Below are positions 42,318 to 53,859 of a stretch of 64,000 nucleotides of DNA, piece after piece (position 1 is the first letter of the stretch; every line of letters begins with the position of its first letter). The stretch spans positions 58,501 to 122,500 of the forward strand of contig CAJHZI010000645.1 in assembly GCA_905160935.1 (NCBI GenBank), given 5' to 3'. The stretch is from Enchytraeus crypticus. Taxonomy: Eukaryota > Annelida > Clitellata > Enchytraeida > Enchytraeidae. Made by a program: the position numbers and the translations under genes. The notes beneath the pieces were generated by a model. The model worked only from the letters and a program-made list of their open reading frames with translations. It did not search any database and was not told the origin of the DNA.

Positions 42318-42357
42318 CCCTCTCTCTCTCACTCTCACTCATTCTCTCTCTCTCTCT

Positions 42358-42448
<91 letters not shown>

Positions 42449-42781
42449 CCTATACATAAAGCCCTAAGCCTTGGAGGCGTTGTGATTTTACTGCCACTTT
42501 ACTGCCCAAAGAATTGGATCAGTAGGACCATTTGGGACCCTAATTCTCGGACAGTAAAGTGGCTGCAGCCTGCCGGCACTATAAGATGTTTAAAGCAGGC
42601 ATTAGTAGATATTGTGGCTAAAGTCATAATGATGATGTATGATGTCATTTAGTTAATTTATAATTTGGTATGTGTTGCGAAATTGTGCTTTTTTACTGTT
42701 GAAATTAATATCAGGCAGCTATTACACTGATTTGATGACATCGAATCAAGATGTTCGGGACCCACGTGTTGAAAACCCCTG
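41986..42781. mobile_element. Possible second hAT-like element nested inside
   Basis: TAGTGGTTCCCAACC at the left and the complement of CAGGGGTTTTCAACACG at the right resemble degenerate hAT ends. Flanking 8-mers agree at only 5 of 8 positions. Confidence 0.4.
42255..42446. repeat. (CT)n then (TA)n compound microsatellite
   Basis: Interrupted CT for about 145 bp, then about 22 TA units. Confidence 0.95.
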
Positions 42782-43339
42782 CTGTAGATGATTTACCAGC
42801 ATAAACTTCAAAGCTTAATTATAGCCTTTGATCTACGTCACACAGCCGTCCTAAAGCCGTCCGGCCGCCTATGTCAACTAGTTACAACCCCCGTTCAACA
42901 TTACCTGATTTTTCATTAGCCTTTATTTTTCAGTTTCGTTTTTAATTATAATTAAATCAAGTAATTTGAAATTAATATGAGAACGTTTAACTTAAAACGA
43001 TTCTATCAATGTATATATATATATTTTTTCTTTAAAAAAATATGAGTACTTTTACTTTTAACTCAAAAGTATTACTTTTTTGTCGAGTACTTTTACTTTT
43101 TACTTAAGTAAAATTCTGCTTAAGTACTTTTTACTTTTACTTTTACTTTCACTAACCATTTGCTTTTTACTTTTACTTAAAGTAATTCGCCCAGTACTTT
43201 TTACAACACTGCTTAGATAGCAATACTATCAAAACTCACTTAGCTAACCATTCTAAAAAGCTACAGGCCTAACCAATTAAATTAACGGAGCTAGCAAGAA
43301 GTGGTTAAAGAACTGAGGCGAGACAGAGGCTGAATAGTA

Positions 43340-43342
43340 GAA

Positions 43343-43405
<63 letters not shown>

Positions 43406-43685
43406 TAGAGAGAAAGAGTGAGAGAGAAACCAACAGAAAGAGGCGTGGAACTTAAAGTTATAGAGCGACGTACTGTGTGTGAGTGTGCGAATGAGGGTAT
43501 TTGTACAGAGAGATAGATAGAAAGAGAGGGAGAGAGAGAGAGAGAGATAGAAAGAGAGAGAGACGCAAAGAGAGAGGTGATAGAAATAGAAAGAGAGAGA
43601 GAGACGGTAAGAGAGTGTTTATAGAAATAGAAAGAGAGAGAGAGAGAAAGAGAAAGAGAGAAAGATAGACAAGCATAGAGAGAGT
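43340..43685. repeat. GA-rich microsatellite cluster
   Basis: Several GA and GATA tracts with unique spacers. Confidence 0.9.
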
Positions 43686-43689
43686 AAAA

Positions 43690-44220
43690 TAGTTCTAAAT
43701 GGCACGTCAGTTATACGCAGCCCTTCAGCTCACTGGTTGATGACATTTAGTGACCAGTAATGGATGATTATTTACAGTCTACTGACCGCTGGACACACTC
43801 TCAGAGTGGTCAACCCACAATTACACGACATCGCTTGTATCCTCACTTCCTATCTCCCTATCATCCTCTCCTTCCTTTCCTTGCCTCCTCCTTCTCCCGG
43901 CTACACTTGTTGTAAATGTTCAAATTCTCTTGGGAAAACAGAGAATTACCAAGTTAACGTTAAGTGCATTTTAGTAACGAAACCTCATTTAAACGTAAAA
44001 GCTATTCAACATCTCTATCGTATTTTTTCTTTTACATTTTCTAAAATTGTAAATTAAGATATGTAAAAGAACTTAAGAAAATTCTAGTCATAATATTGCG
44101 GTCTTCCTCACATCTAAGGTTGAGGCCAACAAGCCTCTATCATGCTTTGTGATGGAGTTATTCACCTGTTGTAAAGATTTTCAGAAAATGTAAGCTAAGG
44201 CTGATGAATCTTTTATCCTA
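43690..44220. other. Non-coding DNA
   Basis: No exon or shared repeat is recognised; the open frame at 43764-44057 lacks support. Confidence 0.4.
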
Positions 44221-44224
44221 GTTT

Positions 44225-44772
44225 TTATCTGGAACTAATTATCTCTTGTATGAGTTATCTCTTGTACTAGTTATCTCTTGTACTAGTTATCTCTTGTACT
44301 AGTTATCTCTTGTATTAGTTATTTCTTGTACTAGTTATCCCTTGTACTAGTTATCTATTGTACTAGTTATTTTTTGTACTAGTTATCTCTTGTACTGGTT
44401 ATCTCTTGTACTAGTTATCTCTTGTACTAGTTATCTCTTGTACTAGTTATCTCTTGTACTAGTTATCTCTTTTACCAGTTATTTCTTGTACTAGTTATCT
44501 CTTGTACTAGTTATCTCTTGTACCAGTTATTTCTTGTACTAGTTATCTCTTGTACTAGTTATCTCTTGTATTAGTTATTTCTTGTACTAGTTATCTATTG
44601 TACTAGTTATGTCTTGTATTATTTATCTCTTGTACTAGTTATCTCTAGTACTAGTTATCTCTTGTACTAGTTATCTCTTGTATCAGTTATTTCTTGTACT
44701 AGTTATCTCTTGTACTAGTTATCTCTTGTACTAGTTATCTCTTGTACTAGTTACCTCTTGTACTAGTTCTTG
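44225..44772 (+). repeat. 16-bp minisatellite (TTATCTCTTGTACTAG)n
   Basis: About 34 units with little spacing variation. Common variants are TTATTTCTTG and GTACCAG. Confidence 0.97.
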
Positions 44773-44774
44773 GA

Positions 44775-45450
44775 CTACATCGCACTCTCCTAACTCTTGA
44801 GTTTCTACGAGTACAATCATTAAACAGACATAAATTGGTCAAGAGGAATAATATACGAAAGATCAATAAATTCGAGATTAATATTTCGAATTTGCTTTCA
44901 ATAAGGCTATATTTAAAGTAATTAAAACAAGCGATTTGTAGTTTGTAGGAGTGTTTTTAACATTTTTTGCTAAAATATGGTAACATTTTGTAGTATGGTA
45001 AGATATAATGATATGGCAATATAGGCCTATGTTATTTATCCAAGATAAATACATGTATATTTTGAGAAAAAACTGGTTTTTGTTAAATTTGAATACTTTG
45101 AATACAGTAATTTGCACCATTAATAGCTTTTTTCACATGAATTTATTTAGTGAATTGCAACAATAAGTAACGTTTCTTAAATGAATTCATTTTCTGAATT
45201 TTTTTAGAATCCTATTTTTCAATATTTTTGTAGTTTTTCGCGTAAGTTTTTTTCTGTCACCTTTAAGTTAAATAAAGATTGACGGACAGTGGATGACAGC
45301 TAAGCGCAGAACTGGAAACAGTGATCAGTGGAAGATCTCGCTGAGTGGAAATGAAGAGGACGTGAAGAACAGCCGGAAGTTAATTTAGAAGTCACAGAGA
45401 GGATATAACCTTACTGTCCTAATCCGTCTTCTCTGCTTCCTTATCACCTG
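44775..45450. other. Non-coding DNA
   Basis: AT-rich. The stretch 45290-45400 has a more coding-like composition but no open frame with splice signals. Confidence 0.4.
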
Positions 45451-45454
45451 CATG

Positions 45455-45780
45455 ACACAGTGTCGTGTCATAGAATGTCGTATGACATGGTGTCGTGTCA
45501 CATAGTGTCGTGTCATAGAATGTCGTATGACATGGTGTCGTGTCATATAGTGTCATGTGTCGTGTTACATCGCCTGCATGATATCGTGTAGTATTTTATT
45601 ATGTGTTATCATATGTGATCATATGATATCATGCTGCATCATATTTGATCATGTGCTATTAGGTGCTATCACCTGTTGCCATATGTTATCGTGCTTTTTC
45701 ATGTGTTTTCTGTGTTATCATGTGTTATCAGGTGCTACCACGTGTTATCAAATGTCATCTTCTATTATCATGTGGTAGGT
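45455..45780 (+). repeat. Degenerate GTCGTGTCATA / GTGTTATCAT repeat
   Basis: The first 100 bp repeat TGTCGTGTCATAGAATGTCG-like units of about 30 bp; the remainder degenerates into 10-12-bp GTGTTATCAT variants. Confidence 0.8.
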
Positions 45781-45929
45781 GCTGTTATTTAGAACCCGCA
45801 TAAAACTACAATAACAGAGAAATTTGGAATAACATTCACCACAGAAAAATCTAATAGTACTAAAAACTCAAAATGGCATAATAATATTAAATCTGCATGC
45901 AGTACTATTGCAGTATGGCACAAGCACAG

Positions 45930-46070
45930 TGAAGTATCAAGCTGACCACGTAGATGTTTAGTGCATCAGATCTTAACGTAAAGCCCAATGAGGTATCTAG
46001 TTGACCACATAGATGGTTAGTGCATCAGATCTTAACGTTAAGTGAGGTATCTAGGTGACCACGTAGATGA
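45930..46070 (+). repeat. 54-59-bp tandem repeat, 2.5 copies
   Basis: Units start TGAAGTATC/TGAGGTATC at 45930, 45989 and 46043 and share GTGCATCAGATCTTAACGT. Confidence 0.85.
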
Positions 46071-46329
46071 CAAAAAGGTTTCCAGTCACGTAAACGTTCA
46101 ATCAAACCCTGTGATGTGGCCTCTAATCTCGATACAAATGGAAACGAACCCGGATGTAATTTCTTAGCATTGATGACACGATTCCTAACAAATCCTCTTT
46201 TAACTCCAGTCAGTCCCTTCACTGCAGGACCTAGCTTCACACCTTTCCTCTCTTCTTTATTCTACTTCTCCATGCGTAATAGATTCTTCGACTTTTTATT
46301 ATTTTAATTTTTTCTTTCCATCCATCTTC

Positions 46330-46560
46330 CATATATCTTTTCTTTCTTTCTTTTTTCTTTCTTTCTTTCTTTCATTCTTTCTCTCTTTCCTTCTTTCTTT
46401 CTTTCTTTCTTTCTTTCTCTCTTTCTTTCTTTCTTCCTTTCTTCCTTCCTTCTTTCTTGCTTTCTTGCTTTCTTTCTCTTTCTTTTTCTCACTCTTTTTA
46501 TTTTTTTCTTTGTTTGTTTCTTTCTTTGTTTCTATATATCTAACTATCTTTCTTTATAAT
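46330..46560. repeat. (TTTC)n pyrimidine tract
   Basis: Interrupted TTTC, TTCC and TTTG repeats. Confidence 0.95.
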
Positions 46561-46600
46561 TCTTTCTTTATATTTCCTTTTTATCATTTTTTGATTTTTT

Positions 46601-46860
46601 AACGGATAAGTAGGTGCAGGGTTCAAGTCAAATAAAGTGTGTACTTTAGTTAATTTTGCATTATATATGATCCTCTATTAACTTTTAACGTTGCTTTTGT
46701 TGTATTTCTTTTAGATGTTCATTTCTATTTATATTTGTTAGTGATTTGGTGTTGCTGCTGATATAAACACTTATCTCTCTCAATTTCAGTGCTCTTCCCG
46801 TCACTGACATGCTATTCGAGCAGGAAACTGAAATTATATTTGGCTTTGGCTTCATTTAGC
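46601..46860 (+). repeat. R1b SINE split by a 157-bp insertion
   Basis: The left half ends GGCAGGGTTCAAGTC-like at 46629 and the right half resumes CAGTGCTCTTCCCGTCACTG at 46787, adjacent positions in the copy at 37412. The inserted sequence is unrecognised. Confidence 0.7.
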
Positions 46861-46954
46861 TTTACTTTTATTCTTCAACCTGTAAAATTCTATAAGAGAA
46901 TGTAAAACCGGTAGATCTTCAGCCGCAACGGCCGAAAAGGAAATAAGAAACCTC

Positions 46955-47221
46955 ATGTGTGTATTCACAAATTTTATCCCGACAACAGAGTTCAACAAGT
47001 TAAACGATGTCTGTATTCAACGAGATCTGCCTGTAATTGATGCTGTTTATGTGCAGATAAGTTGTAAACAGACTACGCGAGCGAGCGTAAGAGAACACCA
47101 GTCGATATGTAGAGAGAAATCAATAGCGTTGACTAAATCAAAACATAAAGCAGATCCTGGCGTATCCAGTGATACCAAAGCAACCGCTTCTCTACAACCA
47201 CCCATTTTATCTGTACGATAG
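46955..47221 (+). other. Open frame of 88 codons, unrecognised
   Basis: The frame (starting MCVFTNFIPTTEFNKLNDV) has a balanced amino acid composition unlike the surrounding repeats, but no known motif, homologue or splice support. It could be part of an exon or chance. Confidence 0.2.
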
Positions 47222-47224
47222 ACC

Positions 47225-47372
47225 TCTCTCCCAATCCTATCCCAATTATCCCCCAATCTCTCCCCCCCCCAATGCTCTCCGAATCCTATCCCAATTTTCC
47301 CCCAATCCCCCCCCAATGCTCTCCCAATCCTATCCCAACTATCCCCCAATCCCCCCCCAATGCTCTCCCAAT
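47225..47372. repeat. C-rich repeat, G-quadruplex candidate on minus strand
   Basis: Repeats of CCCAATCCTATCCCAATT and runs of eight or nine C. The complementary strand has many closely spaced G runs. Confidence 0.85.
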
Positions 47373-47374
47373 CT

Positions 47375-47945
47375 TATCTATCGTGGAATAACTTTCATCG
47401 AAGCAGCAACTTGAAACAGTCCGCGGCAACGTGCTAGAGGTTCTGATAGTCTTGTTGGTTAGGGTTAGCCTTAGGAAGTGTTTCGCATCTTTTTCACGGA
47501 AATAAAACTCAGAATGGCGATTTATTTAAGTTCCTACCAAGTATCTGTGTTTACAATTTAGTTTTGTTTAAACACATTTTGTGATAAGTTTATGTTTTAA
47601 TTGGGGTTAAAATACTGTATTAACTATTATTAAGGCAAACAATTCCTTGTTTTAAACTTCAGTTTAGCAGTTGTAAGTTATTTACTTGATTAAGAACAGA
47701 AAGAAATGTCCACGAGTATTAAAAGTACGAAACGAGCTTTGGGAGCAAAATTAATAGTTTCAAAGTTAATAGTTTCCTGCATCATTTAGCATTAAACGAG
47801 TTATTAAGTTTTCGTCACCTAAACTACTACTTTTATGAAGAAGTGTGAAATTTCTACTGGCTACGTTTCTTCTAGTATGATGTGGGTGATGAGTAAATGC
47901 AGGCATAAGATGGGAGTTGGTGCTCACCGTAGCCATATATACAGT
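47375..47945. other. Non-coding DNA
   Basis: Nothing recognised. Confidence 0.45.
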
Positions 47946-47948
47946 AGG

Positions 47949-47950
<2 letters not shown>

Positions 47951-48008
<58 letters not shown>

Positions 48009-48078
48009 TATATGTATATATATATATAATTATATATATATAATTATTATAATTATATATATATATATATATATATAT

Positions 48079-48109
<31 letters not shown>

Positions 48110-48125
48110 GATATATATATATAGT
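47951..48125. repeat. (TA)n microsatellite with TAT interruptions
   Basis: About 170 bp of nearly pure AT dinucleotides, self-complementary. Confidence 0.97.
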
Positions 48126-48129
48126 TTGA

Positions 48130-48850
48130 AAGTTTACTCTCAATTGATGATGGACACAAATCTTCAAAACTGAGTTCAGAGTTCAGTTCAAAATTTTATC
48201 TTTTTTAGCTCGTTCTAAACAAGTTAACTGTTGACTATACAGGAGTTTTTATCACAAGAACATTTGGGTTTACTAAAAGACTAATCTATCGCTGATACTA
48301 TGCCTGATAGTAGTAACTCCGACACTCTAATCTATTCTCACTTCAGCTGCTCATTAGCTGGTAAGCTGCTCCGGCAATAAATCGCAGAGTTATGATGGAT
48401 CACTCTGTCACCTACAGAGTGACGCTTATTTTAAAATTTCCTGCGTGAGTCGATATCTAAGAGCTAGAAAGACACAGTATATTTAGAGTGTAGATTTCTA
48501 TAATTAGAGTTAAACATTGGTGACAAAATATTGACTATTTCTTTACTAAACCTGTACATACAATATAATCAATTAAAACAATTTCATAGAAATCATTAAC
48601 AAAACTTCAGAAAATCGGTCATGCTTCCAGTGTTTGAATTTATGTCTAATTATCAGATAGCGCACTTTTCAAAAGCTTCAACTATGCGTAGCTGTTCAGT
48701 CGCACAAGGACTTTTGGTCTGCTGATTCTAAGTGCAGGAACAACTGCAGCAGAGAACGTCTAACACGATTAAAATGTCAAACAGTTTCTCATATCAATTT
48801 GTCTTCTTCAGCAGTGCAATTGCAGAAAGACGTCATTACAAACAAACAAT
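48130..48850. other. Non-coding DNA
   Basis: Nothing recognised. Confidence 0.45.
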
Positions 48851-48854
48851 AAAA

Positions 48855-48935
48855 CTTAAAATCAATCAACAAACAAATAGAAATTTAACGCCCGGTTTCA
48901 CGTCGTAAGGATGTATTAGGGACATTTCCAGCAAA
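48855..48935 (-). repeat. R6 SINE-like element
   Basis: AATCAATCAAC leads into AATTTAACGCCCGGTTTCACG and ATTAGGGACATTTCC on the plus strand, the complement of R6. Confidence 0.6.
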
Positions 48936-49487
48936 GATTCTGCAACAAAAAACGCCAGTCCATCACATGGTAAAGGGAACGTTAAAAACAGACAGGAAAA
49001 TATTTAGGACCATTCGAAAGAATCTAGAAGAAAACGTATACAGCATTCACTGTTAATGGTGGCGATGGCGTAGTAAATGGTATCTTTACTTATTTATATC
49101 CTAACTATTTTTTACTTTAATTTTTATATTTTATTTTATACTTTATTCTTTACTCTTACATTTTTTACTTCACTTTTTATTTTATTCTTTACAGTATATT
49201 CTTTTTTTCTGTATTCTCTACTTAGTTTATTTATGTTACTTTATTTTTTACATTATTATCTTTATTACATCTATTACTATATATTATCATTATTATATAT
49301 TTTGATGGAATGGATACACACATGACAACCGCATGTGTTTAAAAAGTTTCTTTTCTTGTTTTTTTTTATTTTCATTATTTCCTCCTTCCTCTCCGTGGTT
49401 ACTAGTATGCAATACTTGTACGTTTCCTTTGACGCGCAGATAAATTGAGTGCACTAAATCCTGCCCCGATATACATACGTATATATG

Positions 49488-49495
<8 letters not shown>

Positions 49496-49552
<57 letters not shown>
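49496..49552. repeat. (GT)n(TA)n microsatellite
   Basis: Short GT run then about 25 TA units immediately 5' of the LINE. Confidence 0.95.
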
Positions 49553-49553
<1 letters not shown>

Positions 49554-49557
49554 TGCA

Positions 49558-51210
49558 GATATAAATAAAGAAAAGATGAACAAAGAAAGATGGAGAGAAT
49601 ATGTAGAGGAATTGTATGATAAGGCTGGGAAACGAGAGTTCAAGAAGATTTTTAAATAGAAGAAGAGAATATCATAGAAGACGATAAAAGGGGCCCCGAT
49701 TTAATGAAGGAGGAAATTTATTCTGCAATTAACAGTATGAAGAAGGGGAAGGCAGCCGGAATAGATGAAATCCCAGCAGAATTCTTGAAAATGTTGGAAA
49801 GAGAAACACTCAAAAAGTTAAGGGAGGTATGTATGGAAGTGTACAATACAGGTATTTGGCCAGACGACTTTACCAAGTCAGTGATGATTCCAATTCCCAA
49901 AAGACCAATGCTGTGGAGTGTTCGGAATACAGAACAATCAGCTTAATACCTCATGCATCGAAGATCTTATTAAAGATAGTAAATAATCGCATTCAGTCGA
50001 AAGCAGAGATGATACTGAGCAAGACACAATTTGGATTTAGGAAAGGATGAGGCACAAGAGAAGCAATAGGAGTAATGCGGGTTCTTTGCGAAAGAAGCGT
50101 AGAATATTGACGTCATTGAATAATGATGTTTTTGTATGCTTTGTAGACTTCGAGAAGGCCTTTGACAGGATTGATTTGATAACGATGATGAATATCTTAA
50201 AAAGAATAGGAATTGACTGGAGAGATAGAAGACTAATTTTGAACTTGTACATGAATCAAAGAGCAGTAATCAAAATCCAACAAGAATACTCAGAAGAAGG
50301 TAAAATAGGACGTGGAGTAAAACAAGGTTGTAGCATTTCGCCGCTGCTGTTTAACATTTACGCTGAGGCAATGATGGAGGAAGCTATGGAAGACATGGAA
50401 GAAAGGATAAAAGCAGGAGGGAATTTGTTTCAAGATATATGATTTGCAGATGACCAAGGAATGGTAGCGTGCAGCGAGATTGGATTGCAGAAGATAACGG
50501 ATAAGCTGAATGATACGGCCCTAAGATACGGCATGAAGATTAATATAAAAATGACCAAGGTTATGAGAGTGTCCAATAAAAAAGGTGAAGTTAATATCAC
50601 AATAAATGGTACGAAATTGGAACAGGTAAGGAGTTTCAAATATTTGGGTCATACTATAACCGATGATGGAAAATGTGAGACGGAAATATGCAGTAGGATT
50701 GCACAAACAAAAGCGGCCTTTGGTAGTAGAAAAGAACTATTAACAAAAAGTCTAAAGAAAGACACAAAGATAAAGATAGTGAAAACTTTGGTTTGGACCA
50801 CGCTATTGTATGGATGTGAAACATGGACCTTAAGGAAGGAATATATTAGGAAACTGGAGGCATTGGAAATGTGGATTTGGAGAAGAATGGAGAGGATTAG
50901 CTGGACTCAAAAGGTTACAAATGAGGAAGTCCTGGAGAGAGTTGGCACATATAGACAGTTGATAAATGTATTAAGAAATAGGAAGAAGAGATGGATAGGA
51001 CACATTCTAAGGGGGGAAGGTCTATTAAAAAAGGTCGTAGAAGGTACAATGAAAGGAAAAAGAGTCAGGGGCAGGCCGAGATTAGGTATGTTAGATGATT
51101 TAAAGACCCACTCATATGTGGAAATGAAAAGGAAGGCGGAAGACAGAGAAGAGTGGAGGCGTTATGTACCATGGACCTGCTAGTAGGCAGTGCACTAAGA
51201 GAGAGAGAGA

Positions 51211-51213
<3 letters not shown>
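49558..51213 (+). pseudogene. Broken LINE: reverse-transcriptase ORF, RTE-like, (GA)n tail
   Basis: The copy keeps the reverse-transcriptase core over several frames. Visible motifs are MKKGKAAGIDEIPAEFL, YRTISLIPHASKILL, FGFRKG, FVDFEKAFDRI (motif A), KQGCSISPLLFNIYAE (motif B), FADDQG (motif C, with a stop just before it), FKYLGHTITDDG, ETWTLR and a C-terminal KKRWIGHILRGEG and GRPR block. The endonuclease domain is missing, so it is 5'-truncated. Frameshifts or stops occur near 49655, 49945, 50047 and 50440. The 3' end GTAGGCAGTGCACTAAGAG runs into GA repeats. The motifs suit the RTE-like LINEs of invertebrates; clade assignment is uncertain. This is the reference copy for the tails at 5680, 7150, 28412, 29762, 56660 and 58706. 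Confidence 0.85.
50461..51183 (+). pseudogene. LINE ORF2 C-terminal open segment (240 codons)
   Basis: This is the longest surviving open piece of the LINE, from just after the FADD catalytic motif to the natural stop. It covers the thumb region (KYGMKIN-like RYGMKINIKMTKVMRV, FKYLG) and the C-terminal domain through RRYVPWTC. It is not an independent gene. Confidence 0.85.

Positions 51214-51264
<51 letters not shown>
51214..51264. repeat. (TA)n microsatellite
   Basis: About 25 TA units directly after the LINE (GA)n tail. Confidence 0.95.
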
Positions 51265-51267
<3 letters not shown>

Positions 51268-51810
51268 ACATTATTAGTTTTACTATCATAATATATGTGT
51301 TGCTTTTAGCTTTTACCTTTTGACATACATTCGGTTTCAAGTAAATGACTATATTCTGTTGTCAGACAGATGTGCTTCCCACTGCATTCAACGTTTATAA
51401 CTATTTTTGAATCGATCGTTTCTTCGGCAGTGAAATGGTCGGCTAACGGTCTTCGAGTATGCTTTACAGGTTTTACGTCACGTTATCCTTGTACGATTAG
51501 TAATATATTAGCTGTTGATATATCCCACAGACAGCAATCTCCGATACACGATTAATCTTCCTAGGTCCTAGGGTATGTCCATTTGTTGTTGTTTGGCCAA
51601 TGCTCTCATTCCAGGTCAATTATAAATTTAACCATTTGATGAGTGCGGAGGTGTGCTGAAAACATCGCAAATCGAGTTTTTAAAGTAATAATTTTCTACC
51701 TTTATATCGCGTCTTCACTTTCGTAGTAGTAACCTCTCGGCGATTTTAAATTAGTCCAACATAACTTTGCTTAAACTACTAAAAAAATTGCATTCTATGG
51801 TAATAATATT
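51265..51810. other. Non-coding DNA
   Basis: Nothing recognised. Confidence 0.45.
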
Positions 51811-51814
51811 AATA

Positions 51815-51817
51815 ATA

Positions 51818-51850
<33 letters not shown>

Positions 51851-52135
51851 ATAATAATAACTATAACCTCCGACAATTTCTATAGCGGTGTCATGGCAGG
51901 TGTTCAGTTTTCGAGACCGCTTTACAGATTCCTGGCAGGTTATTATTTGTACATTCCATGGTAAATTAAACCTTTGATATTGATAGCGCCAATCAGCAGT
52001 AAGCTCCGATACAAGATTAGCCTTCCATAGGCCCAAGGGGATAACCATGATTACTTAACTGACCAGGGCTTTGAACCCAGACCACTTCTATCCGAGGCGA
52101 ACACCCTAACCGTTAGCCATACCCCCTCCCATTAA
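51815..52135 (-). repeat. R7 tRNA-like SINE, near full length
   Basis: On the minus strand a tRNA-like head (box A near ATGGCTAACGGTTAGGGTG, box B GGGTTCAAAGCCC) is followed by CCTATGGAAGGCTAATC, CTGGCAGG..., AAGCGGTCTCGAA and GGAGGTTATAGTTATTATTG with an ATT-rich tail. It aligns along its length with 60675-60962. Confidence 0.85.
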
Positions 52136-52139
52136 TGCT

Positions 52140-52675
52140 TCGTCATCACAAAAGTGTTGGTCATTACTTCAGATGCTGAGGCATTCCACGATGAGTCGAT
52201 TTGAGTGAAGATCTATTTTAAATTAAAATATCTTAGAAATGCTTCTCTCTTTCCTATGTAGATTTCTCTAAAGAAAATTCTAGAGCCCGTTGGCGAGCAA
52301 TTCTAACCAGTTAGAGAACGCTTGCAGTGTATTATAGACTTACAATCTTATAAAGCTTTTTCTCTTTTCCTTCTCTTCCACATAGGAATCTTTATCCATC
52401 AAGGACTCTGAAATCTCCCGGAAGGAGCATCACTTCCCTCTCACTTTCATGATTTCTCCAAGTCGACTCAGAAATATGATGTCACAGACCAAGGGGCGAA
52501 ATGAAATGTGAGCAGCTAAAATTAGTCAAATTTTTTAATTTTTATACTAAAATTATGTATTAAAAGAAACTTTACCTCATTATTTTCAATATAATACATC
52601 ACAGAGTTAAATTGCATTTTATATCATTCCATCCGATTGCATATTCAAATCAAATTTTTATCTACAGTTTAATCT
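52140..52675. other. Non-coding DNA
   Basis: Nothing recognised. Confidence 0.45.
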
Positions 52676-52680
52676 GTTAA

Positions 52681-52820
52681 TTGGCTGGAGCCAGTGGCGA
52701 AGTCGGTAAGATACTAGATCGCGGGTCAGTATGTGCGGGGTTTAAATTCTGGGCTCGCCGTCACTGACATCGTTTTCGAGCGAGGAAACTGACGTTAATC
52801 TTAGCTTTACAAGCTTTTTA
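52681..52820 (+). repeat. R1 tRNA-like SINE copy
   Basis: GGCTGGAGCCAGTGGCGAAG start, box B GGTTTAAATTC, core CGAGCGAGGAAACTGACGTT. Confidence 0.9.
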
Positions 52821-53004
52821 TCAGCCATATATCATTCAATCAATTAATAATTACTTATGTGTATTTATTTTCATCGTCGATGCAAATTTCTGCAGTACAA
52901 CAAAATTGATATAAACAAATGTCTTCAATTGAATCAATTGACAAATGACAATCAAGTAGTTTGGACTAATATAAAACTCCGCCACCTACTAAGCAAAGCT
53001 GCAA

Positions 53005-53128
53005 AGAGAATGTTAACGTCAGTTTCATCTTTCGAAAACCTTGTCAATGACGGAGAGCCCAGGACTTTACCCCGCACATACTGATCCGCTGTCTGGTATC
53101 ATACCAACATCGCAACCGTCTCCAGCTG
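53005..53128 (-). repeat. R1 tRNA-like SINE copy, diverged
   Basis: Complement of R1 from TTAACGTCAGTTTCATC to CGTCTCCAGC. Confidence 0.8.
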
Positions 53129-53202
53129 ATGGCGACGTATCAGCGAGACCTCCGTTTGGATAAATCAAAAGCTTCATCTAGCTTCAAAATAAAATAAAAA
53201 AG

Positions 53203-53436
53203 TAAACACGCATTATAGTGAAATGATCAACTATGTTGATATCTATCACATTTTTCAATACCAAATGTTTAAACCGTTAGGCAATTTAGTCCATTTTCCT
53301 TGTATCCAGTCCAGTGATTGTCATAGATTTTACTCTCAGATCAGCGGCCGGGATTCGAACCCACGAGAGTTCAATTCACCTCAGGATCTGTCATTTAAAA
53401 CTTCATGACGTTACCCCTACGCTATTGAGACATTCA
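53203..53436 (-). repeat. R2 tRNA-like SINE, full length
   Basis: Minus-strand copy with box B GTGGGTTCGAATCCC and the typical GATCATTTCACTATAATGCG end. Confidence 0.85.
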
Positions 53437-53859
53437 AAGATGGCGGAGTGATGCCTGTTCGGCTTGAGATGTATGCAAGGCTAGTGCTAATAGCTGAGGG
53501 CACTGGATAAACTCATCCTTAGATCTGAGTGCATTAGGATTCGCTCAACACAATCCACTGAAGAAATGCTTGAGACTAGATTATCGTTAAATTGCAATAA
53601 ACACCTGCTTCCAAGCACGCTCATCAGCCTGAGGAGCTATTCTATGTGCTACAGTCTAGTCTCAAATGTGCTTAAATAGTCCATGTGCTCAAATAGTCCT
53701 CAGTGTGCTTAGTGCTTATCTTACCTGGTATGCAATGTGCTTAGCTTTTCTAATCTTCAATGTGCTTAGCTTTTCTAGTCTTCTATATGCTTATCTTGTC
53801 TAGTCATATTTGTCATAGCAGGGTAACAAATAGCAGCTCTTAATGATGTTACCGCTGCA

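Larger units (their letters stand above)
41573..43211. mobile_element. hAT-like DNA transposon, non-autonomous
   Basis: The ends are inverted: CAGTGTTGTA at 41573 and TACAACACTG at 43202-43211. A perfect 8-bp direct repeat CTTAGATA flanks them (41565-41572 and 43212-43219), diagnostic of hAT. Subterminal GTACTTTTTACTT motifs occur near both ends. No transposase is recognised inside; the interior holds microsatellites and a possible nested element. Confidence 0.85.

Noticed and set aside
42170-42652. 160-codon frame inside the hAT-like element
   Set aside because: Most of it is (CT)n(TA)n; no transposase motif.
46025-46240. 71-codon minus-strand frame starting MKLGPAVKGLTGVKRGFV
   Set aside because: Plausible composition but no recognised family, splice sites or repeat copy; left uncalled.
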